From Strongylocentrotus purpuratus (Eukaryota; Echinodermata; Echinoidea; Camarodonta; Strongylocentrotidae), in NCBI RefSeq assembly GCF_000002235.5, contig NW_022145611.1, positions 8,004,242 through 8,068,241 of the forward strand: 64,000 nucleotides of DNA. The letters are read 5' to 3'. Positions 33,891 to 46,622 of the stretch are shown here, piece after piece. The position numbers were made by a program, and so were the translations under genes. The notes beneath the pieces are model-generated. The model searched no databases. It saw only the letters and a program-made list of their open reading frames with translations, and was not told where the DNA came from. The stretch's first letter is position 1, and the number at the start of each line of letters is the position of its first letter.

Positions 33891-34615
33891 GATTATTCCT
33901 TAAACAATAACACGATAACAAACTACACTATGAAGCTCTTTAACAACAAGAGTACTGTGTCGTTAACTCAGGTGCATGGCTAACATTGGTTACCAGCTGT
34001 GACTTCTGTTGAACTGCAGTTACCACAACATATCAGGGTTTGATGAAGGTCTCTGGAGTGATAGTTGAAATCATAATATACAACAAAAAAAATTATCTAA
34101 ATTTCATCTGTGTAATCACCCTCATCGAAATTTGCTCCACTTCTCATTCATATCCTTATAAATCCATTCCAGTATCCTGGCAGCTTCTATAATCCTTTGA
34201 ATCCTTTCATAAATTTCCTTGGAAAAGAATGAACATATCCTCAGGTTGTCACTTTAGAATTCCATTTACAAACATCTCCATTCTAGTCAATTGTCTGGTG
34301 CAAGTTAATTCAATTAAAGCTGATGGCTTGGTGTGCTCCTCAGATAGTACAAATTCCACTGATGACTCCTTGCTTGTGATCATCATTGCTGCATATATTC
34401 CACATTATATTATAGATCATGATCCGTGCATTTCATCCTGTTTAAAGAAAGAGGAGAAAGAATTTAAACAAATGTAATCAAACAAAAACAGTTTCAGTCA
34501 AAATTAAAGAGCAACGACTTGCTTCTTATAACAAAGTATTAAGGGCAACGAAGTTGTCCTAAATTAATAACTTACATTCTTCCAAAAATATATATATCTA
34601 AAATATACAAAGAAA
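33891..34615. other. Sequence upstream of 7TM exon
   Basis: AT-rich, no exon recognised. If the receptor starts at 33890, this is 5' leader or first intron. Confidence 0.4.
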
Positions 34616-34619
34616 ACCT

Positions 34620-35260
34620 GGAGAGGGCTAGCAAATCAACTAATTAGCAACGGACGTCCGTAGGATATGTTTTGAAAAACTACCGTACTCACCAAGTTAA
34701 CTCCCCCTGAGGTAACGGGCTAAATTTCGTTTACGTGTGGGGTGACCGTGAGGTGCATTTACATCTAGGAAAGTGGTTCCCGACCAAAAATGATGAAAAG
34801 ATATTCCACGTGGTTAAAAACTGAATACAAAGTGATTAGATTTCCGAAGATCTGAATCACTGCTTCATCGTACAGCTCATCGCAGAATAAATCGTTATTT
34901 TACCACAAAATGATGATGAATCCTGTAAAAACGTGATTTGGGCTACGCCTCCGATAATAGCACGCGCACACCTTCCCTGCCAGTGCCAATTTTCGTATGC
35001 CCAGCTGGAGCATTCACTGGATTCAATGCACTGATTCGCTGCATGAATGAGTCTTGTGCGTTCGTGTGTGGATTGCTCAATAGTTCGCACGCGAATCGCA
35101 CGTGTGTATGTATTGACAAACTTCACACACTCTGCAACTATTCTATTTATCCAGACCCGGCCTTTACCGGTTCGTCAAAAGAAAACATTAATCGTTTTCT
35201 GTATATCTAGTCACATTAGAAGATGGATCGCTTGTGAGATTTGTAAGTTTATTTTCTTGA
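34620..35260 (-). promoter_or_regulatory. CpG-enriched block, candidate promoter
   Basis: This block has far more CpG than its flanks (for example GGACGTCCGTAGG, CGTTTACGTG, GCACGCGAATCGCACG) and lies about 1 kb upstream of the minus-strand 7TM exon. Short open frames on both strands look non-coding. It could be the promoter or first exon region of the receptor gene; no core promoter element was identified. Confidence 0.25.
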
Positions 35261-35848
35261 ATATTTCCGATTTCATGACAACCAATGACCCCCAATGTAA
35301 TGGTGACAAACTAATTGGAGGCTATAATTCAGTGTAAAAAGGGGGCCTATTTGTTTTTAATGATATTTATATAAAAATGCCTTCCTTTCTAGATTTTCAT
35401 TTCAAGCATACAATTGGTAAGCTCCATGATTTACCTCTTCCTTATTCAATTCTCCATTTTCCTTTATTATCCGAATCCTTTCTCTGATAACCCTTTTAAA
35501 CTAGTTTTATTTTTTATTTACAAACGAATATCATGCTAATAATGTTGGATAATGGCTTGACAATGATTCCTGAAGATTACCGTCTTTAAACAAAACAATT
35601 GTTATGAGATGGAAATAAAGTGCACTGTAACTCCGAGTGTCGTTGTAATTTTTCATTCATTTTTGTCTTCTTCTTACAGGGATGTTATTGTCGTCTGCTA
35701 GCGCTCTGTGGTTATTCTACATCTGGTAGAGGGCGACATACACATTTACGGAGACATGCACATGGATCGCGAAAAATATTCAGTTATGCTGAGATGGGAA
35801 TACATAAAATATTGACACCGGTTATTAAGTCGTATCTCAAAACATGAA
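35261..35848. other. Spacer, nothing firm
   Basis: No gene recognised. An acceptor-like TTCTTCTTACAG near 35669 is followed by a short open stretch with no domain, which I do not call. Confidence 0.35.
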
Positions 35849-35849
35849 T

Positions 35850-35920
35850 AAATTCACCCCCCCCCCCCCCCCCACCATCACCACCACCACCACAACCACC
35901 ACCACCACAACCACCACCGT
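35850..35920 (+). repeat. C homopolymer and CCA repeat
   Basis: A run of about 17 C followed by (CCACCA/CCACAA)n. Confidence 0.85.
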
Positions 35921-36346
35921 CATATTATGTATGAACGAAATTAGAAGGTTTTATTAATTTTTTTAACAAGATCTTTGCATCCGTCTGTGCTAAATTGTTT
36001 TGCAAATTTATACTTTGCAGAGAGATTCGCAGAGAGGTTTGCAGAGTGATTTATAGTGGTTTCGTTTGTTGGTGAGGGGGCTTCATAATTATATACACAC
36101 TCCCTTAGATCTCTAAAACCATTCCACAGGCGATGCCATATTACATAGGTGTAATAAATACTATATCTGACCACCTTGAATGAGATGACTAAAAGCCGTC
36201 GTAAAGTTCTTCATTTTAGCTTGGGGCAAGAGGGGTATATCGTGTCTAGTCGTCATCGGTGTCGTCATGCCCATGACGCATCTTCCATATCATCTACCAG
36301 TACAAAAGTTCATTATCGTTTTCTATTTTTATCCTCTTCTTTTCCA

Positions 36347-36688
36347 TCTTCTTCTTCTTCTTCTTCTTCTTCTTCTTCTTCTTCTTCTTCTTCTTCTCCT
36401 TCATGATCTTCCTGCCTCCTCATCTTCTTCTTCTTCTCCTCTTCCTCCTCCTCTTTCTTCTTCTTCTTCTTCTTCTTCTTCTTCTTTTTTTCTTCTTCTT
36501 CTTCTTCTTCTTCTTCTTCTTCTTCTTCTTCTTCTTCTTCTTCTTCTTCTTCTTCTTCTTCTTCTTCTTCTTCTTCTTCTTCTTCTTCTTCTTCTTCTTC
36601 TTCTTCTTCTTCTTCTTCTTCTTCTTCTTCTTCTTCTTCTTCTTCTTCTTCTTCTTCTTCTTCTTCTTCTTCTTCTTCTTCTTCTTTC
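36347..36688 (+). repeat. Long CTT microsatellite
   Basis: About 340 bases of (CTT)n with a few CTC interruptions in the first third and a very pure run of some 200 bases after 36485. Long Leu, Phe, Ser or Arg frames across it are artefacts. Confidence 0.95.
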
Positions 36689-37605
36689 TATTGTTATTTG
36701 TTTGTCCCTCTTCATTTATCCGCGCGTTTCCCTCATATTAAATTTTGATCTATCGCAACTATCAACAAACCAAACCAAACCCACTGCATTTCAGGTTTGA
36801 TCCATCTGACTTTTATGTTTGCTGCCATCATCGTCTCCTTGGTGGACATTTACGAGCAAACTGTCGCAACGCAACTTCTCATAAATAATTTTCCCCTCTG
36901 TTTTGAAGGTGATTGCTTTATAATTCGTCGGTAGCATCTCCCTTGTGTACAATTAAAAACTAAATTATTCATATCCGTTGTATTTTTATGTCCTTTTTTT
37001 TCTTTTCGAAACTCAAGAATGAGAGGTGGATTGGTATAGGGCCTTTTAGATATATCTTTAATATGTCACACGTACTGTTAAGAAACGGAATTCTGGAACA
37101 GATTAATTTTCACATAACGAAATTGGTAAGGGTATTAATAAGTTAGCTGTTAATAATTGTATATCCATTTTTTCAACAAATAACATTTTACCAAAATCAA
37201 TTAAAACTACATATCTTATAGATACAATAGAAAATAGGCCCTAAAGCCCTTTTTTTATGTTGGGGGGGGGGGGGTATTCAACCAAACGATAACGGAAATA
37301 TTATATACATAAATAACAGGTTTACTATTCACATCCACTACTGTAAGGCAAATTATCATCTTATGCTCATCGTCTTCTTAATTATTGTTCATTGATTGTA
37401 TTTTAACGCCTTTTTAAACAATTTTAATTTCTTGAAATCATTATTATGTTTTCTTATAATGCTCATCCAAAAATATATTGGCCTATTTTTAAACAGCTCT
37501 TTATTTCACTGGCCAACTTCCGAAAGAAACCGAAGAAAACCACTTTAAAACATTTGATTCGATGCATAATTTCTCATTCACTATTTCTTATTATCATGTG
37601 TCTCC
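36689..37605. other. Spacer, nothing recognised
   Basis: AT-rich, with a G homopolymer at about 37262-37273. No gene or paired repeat ends seen. Confidence 0.4.
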
Positions 37606-37610
37606 TTCTA

Positions 37611-37620
37611 CTTCTACTAG

Positions 37621-37661
<41 letters not shown>

Positions 37662-37739
37662 TTACTACTACAAATACTTCTACTACTACTACTATTACTA
37701 CTACTACCACTACTACTACCACTACTACTACCACTACTA

Positions 37740-37794
<55 letters not shown>

Positions 37795-37845
37795 CACTAC
37801 TACTACTACTACTACTACTATTACTACGACTATAGTTACTACTCT
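37611..37845 (+). repeat. ACT microsatellite
   Basis: (ACT)n with ATT and ACC variants for about 230 bases, followed by a CTT run near 37885-37905. Thr, Leu or Val frames across it are artefacts. Confidence 0.95.
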
Positions 37846-37909
37846 TACCATTTCTTCTTCTTTGTTTTCTTCCTCCTCCTAGTCCTTCTTCTTCTTCTTC
37901 TTCTATTTT

Positions 37910-38590
37910 TTCTTCTCTTATGTACCCTCTCCCTCTACCTCTCACCCCTTCTCCCTTTCTCTTTTCACCCTTTCTCTTAACCTCTCCTTACCTTTCTCCT
38001 AACGTCTTCTTCTTCATATTTCTAATTTCATCTTTCTAAAACTAAATGTTATTCCCGTGAGTATCTGCAAGACATATATCTTAACGTATAAAGGCTTGGA
38101 AACAGCTTAAAGATCTATTTTTATTAAAGCATTTTAGGCCCTGTCTGGAAAAATGGGGCAATTTGATCTATTTCCGCTGAAAATATATATGTGACGTCAT
38201 TAGCACCATATATACGTCACCAATTAAAAGCTCTCTCTTTTTCCCATTATGATGTGCTAATTAGCACAATTAGCCCAAGAGGGTACGTGCGTAAACTATG
38301 TTTTCGAGTTATGTAGAAAAGAATAAAAATAAATATATATTTTATATTCTTCTATTAGAACTACGTATTGAATAATATAATCTGAAAGTACACTGTTGGT
38401 CATAGTGGTGGAATAATTATTTTTACCCCAATTTATGGAATAATTTTGACTATATATATATATATATAATATATATAATAGTTTATATTCTCAGATTTTA
38501 TTGAATATTAATTTGTGAATGTTTGTTTTGCGTAACTGCTAAAGCATGTGTGTGCTACTATGCTAATCAACTAGGGGACCTACATCCTTC
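37910..38590. other. Spacer with TA repeat
   Basis: No gene. A (TA)n run lies near 38452-38480, and TGTGACGTCAT (a CRE-like site) near 38202. Confidence 0.4.
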
Positions 38591-38591
38591 A

Positions 38592-38690
38592 GTCATAACT
38601 GACAGTAATGAGGATTAATGCCTCATAAAAGGGCACTAACCCTGTCGATGTGCTATATTAGTGCCCTTATAAATGTTTATGCAGTGCCGT
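38592..38690 (-). mobile_element. SINE fragment
   Basis: On the minus strand CACATCGACAGGGTTAGTGC, CCTTTTATGAGG and CATTAATCCTCATTAC follow the body of the SINE at 24436-24645 (GTCGATGCGCTAGTGCCC, GGCATTAATCCTCATGAC). The tRNA-like head is missing. Confidence 0.6.
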
Positions 38691-39012
38691 GCTCGTCACT
38701 TAATTAACCTGTTCTTGTTTGTGTCTTATCTACGTCAATGTTTTATGACGATGATCTTAATATTCCATTGGCTGTATGCACATTTTATGTGTATAATACA
38801 TGCCAGGAAAATTTGTTAATTTCTTTTTATCATTATTATGCTGTCACTGACGAACCACGTTTCTTTGAGTATATTCATGTGAATTTAATATTGAAAACGC
38901 ATTGTTTGTCATAATATCCACCAAGGCATAAATTTGGTAATAAATAACATCACATTTCCATTGATTATAGATTAAAAGAATTTATCCAATATAATGTACC
39001 AAAGAAATCTCT

Positions 39013-39667
39013 TTAAAAGGGAGACCCTGATGTTAAATTGGTTTTAATAAAAGCAAAAAAAATGAGAGGAACAGATCAGGGATATTTTTGCAAAAATCGA
39101 ATAATTTTTTTAAAAAGTTATGCATTTTTGAAGATGCGATCAATATGGTAACTTTGTGACGTATAAACAGAGGTCCCCCCTCCTATTATCCCAATACTTA
39201 AAAAACATCATACTTTCACCATAAATAAATTATTGTAGTTATATTTTTTTTAATAGAACCCCTGTATGAAAAAAAGCCATTCCGTCATCAATATCTAAAA
39301 TGAAAGTTTATGAAATGTTACGTACAGAGAAAATTATAGAGGGGCTTGCATGATACGTTACATTATTGTCAATGGCCCGAATTCACAAAGGAGGTTTGTC
39401 GACAAACCAAGGTTTATGTGCGTCGCGTTTCGACGCGTTTTACAAACCAGGTTTGTAAAAAACGCGTCAAAACGCGTCATATGACGTACGAGGTTTGTCG
39501 ACAAACCTCCTTTGTGAATTCGGGCCAATGTGTTTCACTGACGACAATTTTAAAAATGTATAACTTTCCTATTTTCAATCGGATATTGCTCAAACTTTCA
39601 TTAAGTTGTTTCTCTTATTTCTCTGCTTTGAAAACCAACTTAATATCAGGGTGGTCTTCCCCTTTAA
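39013..39667. mobile_element. TTAA-flanked element with ~35 bp inverted ends
   Basis: 655 bp between TTAA sites. The left end AGGGAGACCCTGATGTTAA, then ATTGGTTTT, is inverted at the right end as AAAACCAACTTAATATCAGG then GTGGTCTTCCCC. A second MITE (39374-39526) is nested inside, so the original element was about 500 bp. No transposase frame is present. Confidence 0.7.
39374..39526. mobile_element. Nested MITE with GGCCCGAATTCACAAAGG ends
   Basis: 153 bp with long perfect arms: GGCCCGAATTCACAAAGG, then AGGTTTGTCGACAAACC, and the inverse at the right end, apparently with an AAT duplication. The interior carries CGTTTCGACGCGTTTT and related inverted words. It is inserted in the element at 39013-39667. 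Confidence 0.8.
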
Positions 39668-41080
39668 ATGGAATAATCAAAGAATTTTCACTTTATATGA
39701 TATGAAATTACAGACGCACAAGGATATAGATTCCACTACATTTCCTGCCAGAAATGAGCGATATTTGCCCCTGGGAATATTCATAAAGGATTGGAAGTAA
39801 CTTAGACGGTGAAATATTTACGGACGAAGTGAGAGATAATGGAAAAAGATTAGCGTAATGCAAGTGAAATATCCCTAAGCCACTTCCCAGAGGTATAAGG
39901 ATTAAGGAAGTTAATTGAAAAGGAATCAGTCTGTGATATAAGTTCGGAGGAGAGGAGTTGATGCAGAGTGGCATTAATCAACCTCAAACGAAAAGATTTT
40001 ACGCTAAAATGAATTATTGAGGATAAATGTAAAATACGCTTGGCATGCATTGATTTTTCTGTTTGAATTTCCACCAAAAAAAAATAAAAAATAAAATATT
40101 GCATGTTGTATTTCTTTCTTTCAAATAGACACGAGTTTTGGATTGATTCACAATTTTTCAACATTTTGTTGTAGTTGGTTTTGTTTGCTTTTGCTTTTAC
40201 AAAAAAGAAATATAAATTTACAGGAAATCATATATTGTAACTAGTCAATCAGACTGTCTTATACAAAAAAAAATGTACAAGTCATTTGGGCCTATAGCAA
40301 ATCGTGAGCTCGCACCTATCAAGAATAAAACTATAGAAACTATAAAGCAAATGCAAAATTGATCTATAATAGAGAAAAATGTGGAGCAATGTTGATGAAA
40401 ACCACGAGTGGCGTAGTGCCGATGGCCCGAAAGGGGGGGGGGGGTGTACATATGCCCCCCCCCCCCCATTTGAATTGCCAAATCAATAGAAGGAAGAGAC
40501 GGAAAGGGAAACAAAATCATCAACAGGAAGAAGATACGTTGCCCGAACCTGTGCTTTCTGCCGTCAGTTTCTACACCACGTCGCACTTTAAAATGACGAG
40601 ACGACACCTCGATTGGTCAAGCGGTGATAATGTGATAAAGCATGTCTGTGTTTAGAAATCTTCTTCCGCAAAATGCCAATTCAATTGAATAACCATTGCC
40701 CAATTGCAAATTCGGTCAATCTATACGATTGTATACAAAAAAAAAAATTGCCGGTCAAGATATGAATACGAATTTGAAGAGAAAAAGTGATGCTGACGCG
40801 TCTCAGCACTTAAAGGAACGTCCCCCTTTTTTTTTAAAATTTTTTTTTTACATAGATAGCCTTTCCCCCATATAATTCAAGTGATAATCGCGTTCGTTAT
40901 TATAACATGGAAATGTTCTTGAAATATTCAAACTCGGTGTCATTGTAAATTTTCTTTCGATATCGTGCTTTCCCGTTTCTCTTCTAATTTCCCCACCCCC
41001 CTCTGTCCAACATTCATATGTTCACAATCTCACTAACACTCGATTGCTCCCTCCCTTCTAAATAAAAATCGCATCCCCCT
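39668..41080. other. Spacer with G/C homopolymers
   Basis: No gene recognised. At 40431-40466 a G run and a C run flank TGTACATATG and together form a small palindrome. A T homopolymer pair lies near 40830. Confidence 0.45.
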
Positions 41081-41084
41081 CCCC

Positions 41085-41180
41085 ATTGTCCCTCCCTCTC
41101 TCTCTCACTTACTCTCTCTCTCTCCCTTCCTCTCTCTTACCCTCTCCCTCTCTTCCTCTCTCTTACCCTCTCTCTTGACC
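41085..41180 (+). repeat. CT-rich microsatellite block
   Basis: (CT)n runs interrupted by CCCT and TTAC words. Confidence 0.75.
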
Positions 41181-43468
41181 ACTCACATGTTCCTATTCTT
41201 CTTCACACCATTTATTCTCCTGTCATTTTTTTTGCATGACATCGTAATTATCCACGGACCGTAAATAAACAGAAACAGACAAACAGAAAGTTATTATTTG
41301 CATGTTTTTCCTTCTTTTTTCAAATGTATTTTTTTATTGACATGACCATAGCTTGTGGTTATGTATACAAAAACAGATTTAAATTCCCATTCCAGAACCA
41401 ATAATATCAAAAGGAAAAATAAGATGCCAATTATAGACAAAGTGATGGAAAGAAATGTACAGACTTAAATCAATTAGAACACTTTGTGATACAAGGCATC
41501 TTTTCTTCATTTCAATGAGTGATAATAATAATAATAATAGTGTAACCTATCTCCATAACTATATATATATATTTCGATACAAACATGATAAATATACATC
41601 AAAATTATTTTCTCTGAAACGTTCCCCTTGCTCCAAGAGTGTTAGAAACAAAAACAAACAAAAATAAGTTCTTTATTTCAAAAACTACATCATGAACAGC
41701 AAGTGAGCACAGACATGTAAGGCATGTTCGATATAAAAAGACACTACTTGAAGAAAACAAATCAATAAAGCACATCTTTTGTAGATCAGTAAGGTACCGG
41801 TAGCTTGGCACACACTATTTAGTGCCTCACCCATTAGTCTAAAAACATCCAAAATCTTTCTGGTATTTAGAGCAAGATTGAAAAGAAATGAAATATAGAA
41901 TACCATGTAACCCAAAGTCTTAATTGATTGGAATCGATGTAAGAGAATTTAGAAAGAGGCTGCAAAATGAATGAAATTCCATTCATTTGGGCTAGGAGGG
42001 AGTGACAGAGTAAGGATAAATAAAAAATAACTTTTCAATTTATTAAATCTTAAGGGTTTACTGATCTTTTTTTTCTTCAGGAAGTTAGGCAATGGGAATG
42101 ACGAGACACAGAGGCTTATTGGCCATTATAAAAGCTTGATAATATCACTTCACACAAATGAAGAGCTATAAAAAGCCTCATTTAGCAAAGTAAGAATCTG
42201 ATGTTTTGATTTGTTGAATTATTTCCAAGGTCATATACATCCATTCTCCGAGTTATACCTTGGAAGCTTCATTCCCAAGAAACAACGCACAAAAGATATT
42301 TTATCGCACTTGCCATTAAGAAACTAGAGGGACATATTGACATCCTTGTAGTTTTGTATGAAAGGTATCTAGGGTATTAAATGACCTTGAATATGTTTTA
42401 ACTTGATGCACAGCTATTGATGTGAGAATTCTGGGAAACAACACGAATGTGCTTTTGAAGAATCTGACAAGGAAAGAATAAGAAACCTGAGATGGATGGA
42501 GAATTAATGCTTTCACGGTAGACTGTTCTCATTCTAGTTTTTTTAACCTCTGTCTTTTTGTAACTGCCTTCTCGCATTTCCATTTAACCTTATACTAATG
42601 TTCATTTCTGGGTCTCCTGTTAAAATATGAGCTGACAAACAGAAAGATAGAAATCTTCAAAAAGAAAAACAAGAGGCCCATTTACACAGCCTAAACATCA
42701 TTTAGAAAAAAAAAAATCATAATTTTTTTGGACTTTGATTTACACTAGTGGAAAAACCCATAAAAATCACACTCCAGTGGTGGATTTTTGTTAACTGTTA
42801 TTTTTCGTCGCATTTGCATAACACCAGAATGTGAGAACAAGTGATGATTTTGGGTTACAGTGTTAATAGAGCTTACATAACTCCTGACGCTACTCGGCAT
42901 GGAATGCACCAGTTCACACTTCCAAATAACATTAAAATAAGACTAAAATGTGACTCTTACAGTCAACATCTGGCCCTGTAGTATTACAAACGAAAATGCT
43001 GAAAGACAGTCATGTTTTATAGGTTTTGATATAAATGTCTGAGGATCTTGGGGAATGTTGAAATGGAATACACATGACAAATGAAAGATATGGACACCTT
43101 TAACAATCATGAAAAGCATTTCGTTATGAAATATGATTTTGAAAATATTAATAGAAGAATTTCATGTTTATGCATTACAAGAAAGATTTAAGGATGTAGC
43201 AAATTGAGATCTTCTAGTTTTGTTATGAAGATTTTGACAAGATTCAAAGATTAAAAGTATTGAAGATTAGCGAACATTTTCAATCTTACAAGGGATGAAT
43301 GTAGAAAATTGGCAGTTGTTTTTTCCCCTTATAAAAATATAAATCGAATGCTCACCATTTTCTCCAACACATTTGCATACTAATTTATCTCATGTTACAT
43401 GAGAGTATTGACTTTTGTAATGTTTGAAGTATTAATAACTCAAAAGAACCCAAATAAGTCCCTGAAAG
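41181..43468. other. Spacer, nothing recognised
   Basis: About 2.3 kb of AT-rich DNA with short AAT and AT runs near 41525 and 41565. No gene or paired repeat ends seen. Confidence 0.4.
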
Positions 43469-43575
43469 AGTTCTGCAATTCAAGTTTTAGCGTTGATATC
43501 TCTCGTTAGTATATGTTAAATATGATAATATAATAACAAGGAATATATTAGGGCTCAAACTTGAATTGCAGAACT
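43469..43575. repeat. Short inverted repeat, possible MITE
   Basis: AGTTCTGCAATTCAAGTTT at the left and its perfect inverse at the right, 69 bases apart. No clear target duplication, so a MITE is likely but not proven. Confidence 0.55.
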
Positions 43576-44984
43576 TTCGTTGAGGAGTTTAGATGGAGAT
43601 AATTTGACGACATACACGATAATGTTAAAATTAAACAAGTTATACCAGGAAAGAAGGCATTTACGCTTAAAAACAAAACAAACAGTCCCAACGGAAAGTA
43701 AAAATGAGTTGCCTTCTAAAATATTAAAAACCCTGATCCTATGTTAACACACAATTAATTTTTTAATCAATTTATGAAATGTAACTTGTTCACAGCCATG
43801 AAATCGATAGGCACGATAACTTGTTGAAACTCATATTCACGCAAAGAATGGAAAGATTTCAAATTGCATTTGACAAAGCCAACATATGTGGTGCTGGAAC
43901 ATCGTATCATATATAAAAGCTCATCATCTTGAAGTTACAACATCCTTAATATCATTAGCTCTATATCTGCCGTCACGCCGAGCTTCATTGTTCGGCATTT
44001 TCGCAGACGTTTACGAACCCATGTTATTTCTTGAGTAAATATCTAATAATAAACTTGCTATAGTAATGTGAAAATGTACAATCTATAATTTACGAAAAAT
44101 GCTGATCAGCAATACCATTATATACAAATTCAAGCAATATGCATCGATACAATTTACACTGAGATTTTTGTTATTACTTTTGAAAATTACGAAGGTGCAG
44201 AGAGAGAGAGAGAGAGGGGGAGAGAGAGAAATTGATACGAAACGTGACAAGAGTGAACGCGAACAACCTAAGAACACATACTGAGAACATCGACTGCAGC
44301 AAATGCGTTACAAGGCTCGGTTAAATTCAAAATCAGGCAGAAAGGCGATTGATTTTTGGGGAAAGGTTATAAACAAGCCTCTGGTGTCAATTTACATTGA
44401 AAGATAAAGATAAAATAAAACAATCGTGTTTATATAAATAAGGCATAAGCTATGAAATAAAACGTAGAAAATTTGGTACCAAAACATAAGCACTATAAGA
44501 CATCACGTTACTGTTAAGAGCTACCTGTGTTATGCTAAATAGAAAGATTAATAAAAAAAGAAAGAAAAATAAATGTGACAACCAACAGTGTGGAACATGC
44601 CTTATTTTTCCACTTTAAAAAATCACCACATTTGTATAAAATGAAACTTGAAATTTATAGACAAATCTCAAAAAAAAATTCCCGATGAGAACAAAAAAGT
44701 CAAACTAGTATAAACACCACCAGTGTAATGTTTGGATGTGAGATGTACTGTACTGTAGAGTATAACTGAAAGGCACACAGGTACATCCGTTGCTTATTAT
44801 AACAACAGATTTCTGAGTGTTGGGAGAGGGGATGAAATCCGAATGAATGTAGAGGAATTGTCTCAAGTCATTCTTCTTCATGGCTAATGCAAGCTTGGGC
44901 CATTTGCATTAGGAACTTGCGATCATAGAACGCGACTCACATACCACAAGCATGTCGATGCTCCATTGATCAGAATTGCATATG
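43576..44984. other. Spacer with short GA run
   Basis: No gene recognised. A (GA)n run with a G interruption lies at about 44198-44230. Confidence 0.4.
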
Positions 44985-45195
44985 ACGGACTGGTAATGAT
45001 GAAAATACTTATTACTGGGTCCTTTTTACCAAGGGTAGCCACATTCTGGAAAAGATGGAAAAAACTCTGCTGAACTGTATGTGGTGCCCAGCCCCTGTGA
45101 AGAAAAAAATCCCTTTATCATGCTGCATTATTGTACAGCGCTTAGAGACTTCTGATAAAGTAAGTGTTAGGCGCTATATAAGCAAGGATAATTAT
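44985..45195 (+). mobile_element. SINE-like tail fragment
   Basis: Contains GGGTAGCCACATTCTGG and ends TACAGCGCTTAGAGACTTC, GTTAGGCGCTATATAAGCAA, the type of 3' tail (GCGCT-TATATAA) seen in many marine invertebrate SINEs. The tRNA-like head is not recognisable. Confidence 0.5.
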
Positions 45196-46245
45196 TTCAC
45201 TATGAACCAAATTCTTGCATAGTTGCAAAACACAAAGAAACAAGAAACAAAAGTGGAAAAGGGGGCACCACTAACAGTTTGCAGATTTTTTTTTTAGACA
45301 CATCCAAAAGGACCCGACCTCTTATTTCAACCTGAGTTGGAAAGGCCACCTGTATACAAAGGCATCTATAGTATCTTGGCAAAGAAACACTTGATCAGGG
45401 ACTCCAATGCGTAAAAGTGGAGTCCCTCTCCAGGATGTAATGACCCTGTCACACCGACCAAACTGACATCAGTCCAACAATTAGAACGGACAAAGCTTAC
45501 AAAACCCATAACCGTTTTTTAGTTCACTTGGAGATGGTTTTGTGATGAGATTGGGTTACTGGCATTTAACCTCTTAGGGTGTTCTTTTGTTTCATGTGCA
45601 TTACGAATAGGGTTTATCCCAATCTATCTCAAGCTAATAAAGCAAAGGGTATTATGCGAGTTTAACCGTTAGGATGTGCAAATGATAAGGTACGTCTTGT
45701 GCATACAAGTCCATATTTGGACTGTGAACCTGACACTTAACTTCAACAGACACGGCCCTCTTTGAGGATTCTTATCAAACAAAGTCCAAGACCTCTGAAG
45801 GTCCACTCCTTGGGGTTGTATGTTGTCCTAGCAGCCTGATGAGGACACTGGTGACTGGTGATACATTCTTACTATTAACATCTATATTTCTGCATATAAA
45901 TTTTGGCAGAAAACTTGGTTCCTCTCGCGCTGTCTCTGGACCTGAGATGAATTTTGACACTCCATGAACATAAACAAAAATCAAATCCAACATCTTGAAA
46001 TGCTGAAACACCACCGTCCGCCTGACAACCCATCCAGGCTGTCCTCCCTGGAGCAGGAGGCCTTCCTCTCCTCCGATGGGATCTCTCGCCGTCGTCTCGC
46101 GGAATGGCTCCGTTACGAGTTACGGGGGATTGTATCCATTGCTCTACCCCCGTCTCTCTCTCTCTCTCTTTTTCCTCAGCTGACTAGATTCAGTTCAAAG
46201 GTTACACCAAACGCTACAACAACTACAGAGGGCGGGCAGCATGGA
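45196..46245. other. Probable 3' UTR and downstream region of the inositol kinase gene
   Basis: The minus-strand inositol kinase gene stops at 46246, so its 3' UTR should lie here. No clear polyadenylation signal was pinned down. A plus-strand open stretch at about 45964-46251 looks somewhat protein-like and is discussed under findings. Confidence 0.4.
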
Positions 46246-46461
46246 CTATGATGCTGGTTTCGTGGTTTCTAGTTCGGTCCAGACCTGGATCATCTGGTCC
46301 AGCCCATAGAGATAGCCGTCCTCGTGGTTGCCCTCCACCCAGGGCGTCCGATGGTCGTTGGTGAAGCTGTCGGGGAGGGGCGTGGTCTTGCCGAAGTCGA
46401 TCATCCAGACGCAGGCTTTGCCCGTCCGGTCGTGGACAAACAAGAGAGAGCTGCCGATGAC
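46246..46461 (-). CDS. ITPK: Inositol-trisphosphate 3-kinase, last coding exon
   Basis: 216 nt including the TGA stop, following CTGCAG in phase 0. It encodes the C-terminal end of the catalytic domain: [11 protein letters not shown] (the family SSLL motif), [13 protein letters not shown] (the IDFGKT motif that contacts metal and ATP), then [20 protein letters not shown], a block typical of IP3 3-kinases, and a short divergent tail. The spacing from SSLL to DFGKT and on to the end fits the family. Confidence 0.93.
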   Translation of the reverse strand, partial: VIGSSLLFVHDRTGKACVWMIDFGKTTPLPDSFTNDHRTPWVEGNHEDGYLYGLDQMIQVWTELETTKPAS

Positions 46462-46622
46462 CTGCAGGACAAACAAACAAACAATTAAAAATAAGGAAAT
46501 AAATCAGTTTTCATCATCTGTATTCTCACAAAAACGTATCAAATTGTTATTTAAACAAAAGCACATAATTCTTGTGCTGAAAGACAGAAGGATGTTAACT
46601 TGTACTTTTGCATAGAGGTAAG

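Noticed and set aside
34857-35210. Open frames of about 90 codons on both strands in a CpG-rich block
   Set aside because: No domain, and openness on both strands reflects base composition; a promoter-like block is the simpler reading.
36267-36800. 177-codon and other frames across the CTT tract
   Set aside because: Poly-Leu/Phe/Arg from the microsatellite; the short flanks carry no domain.
37446-37945. Frames rich in Leu, Thr, Ser or Val in the ACT tract
   Set aside because: Pure microsatellite translation in every frame.
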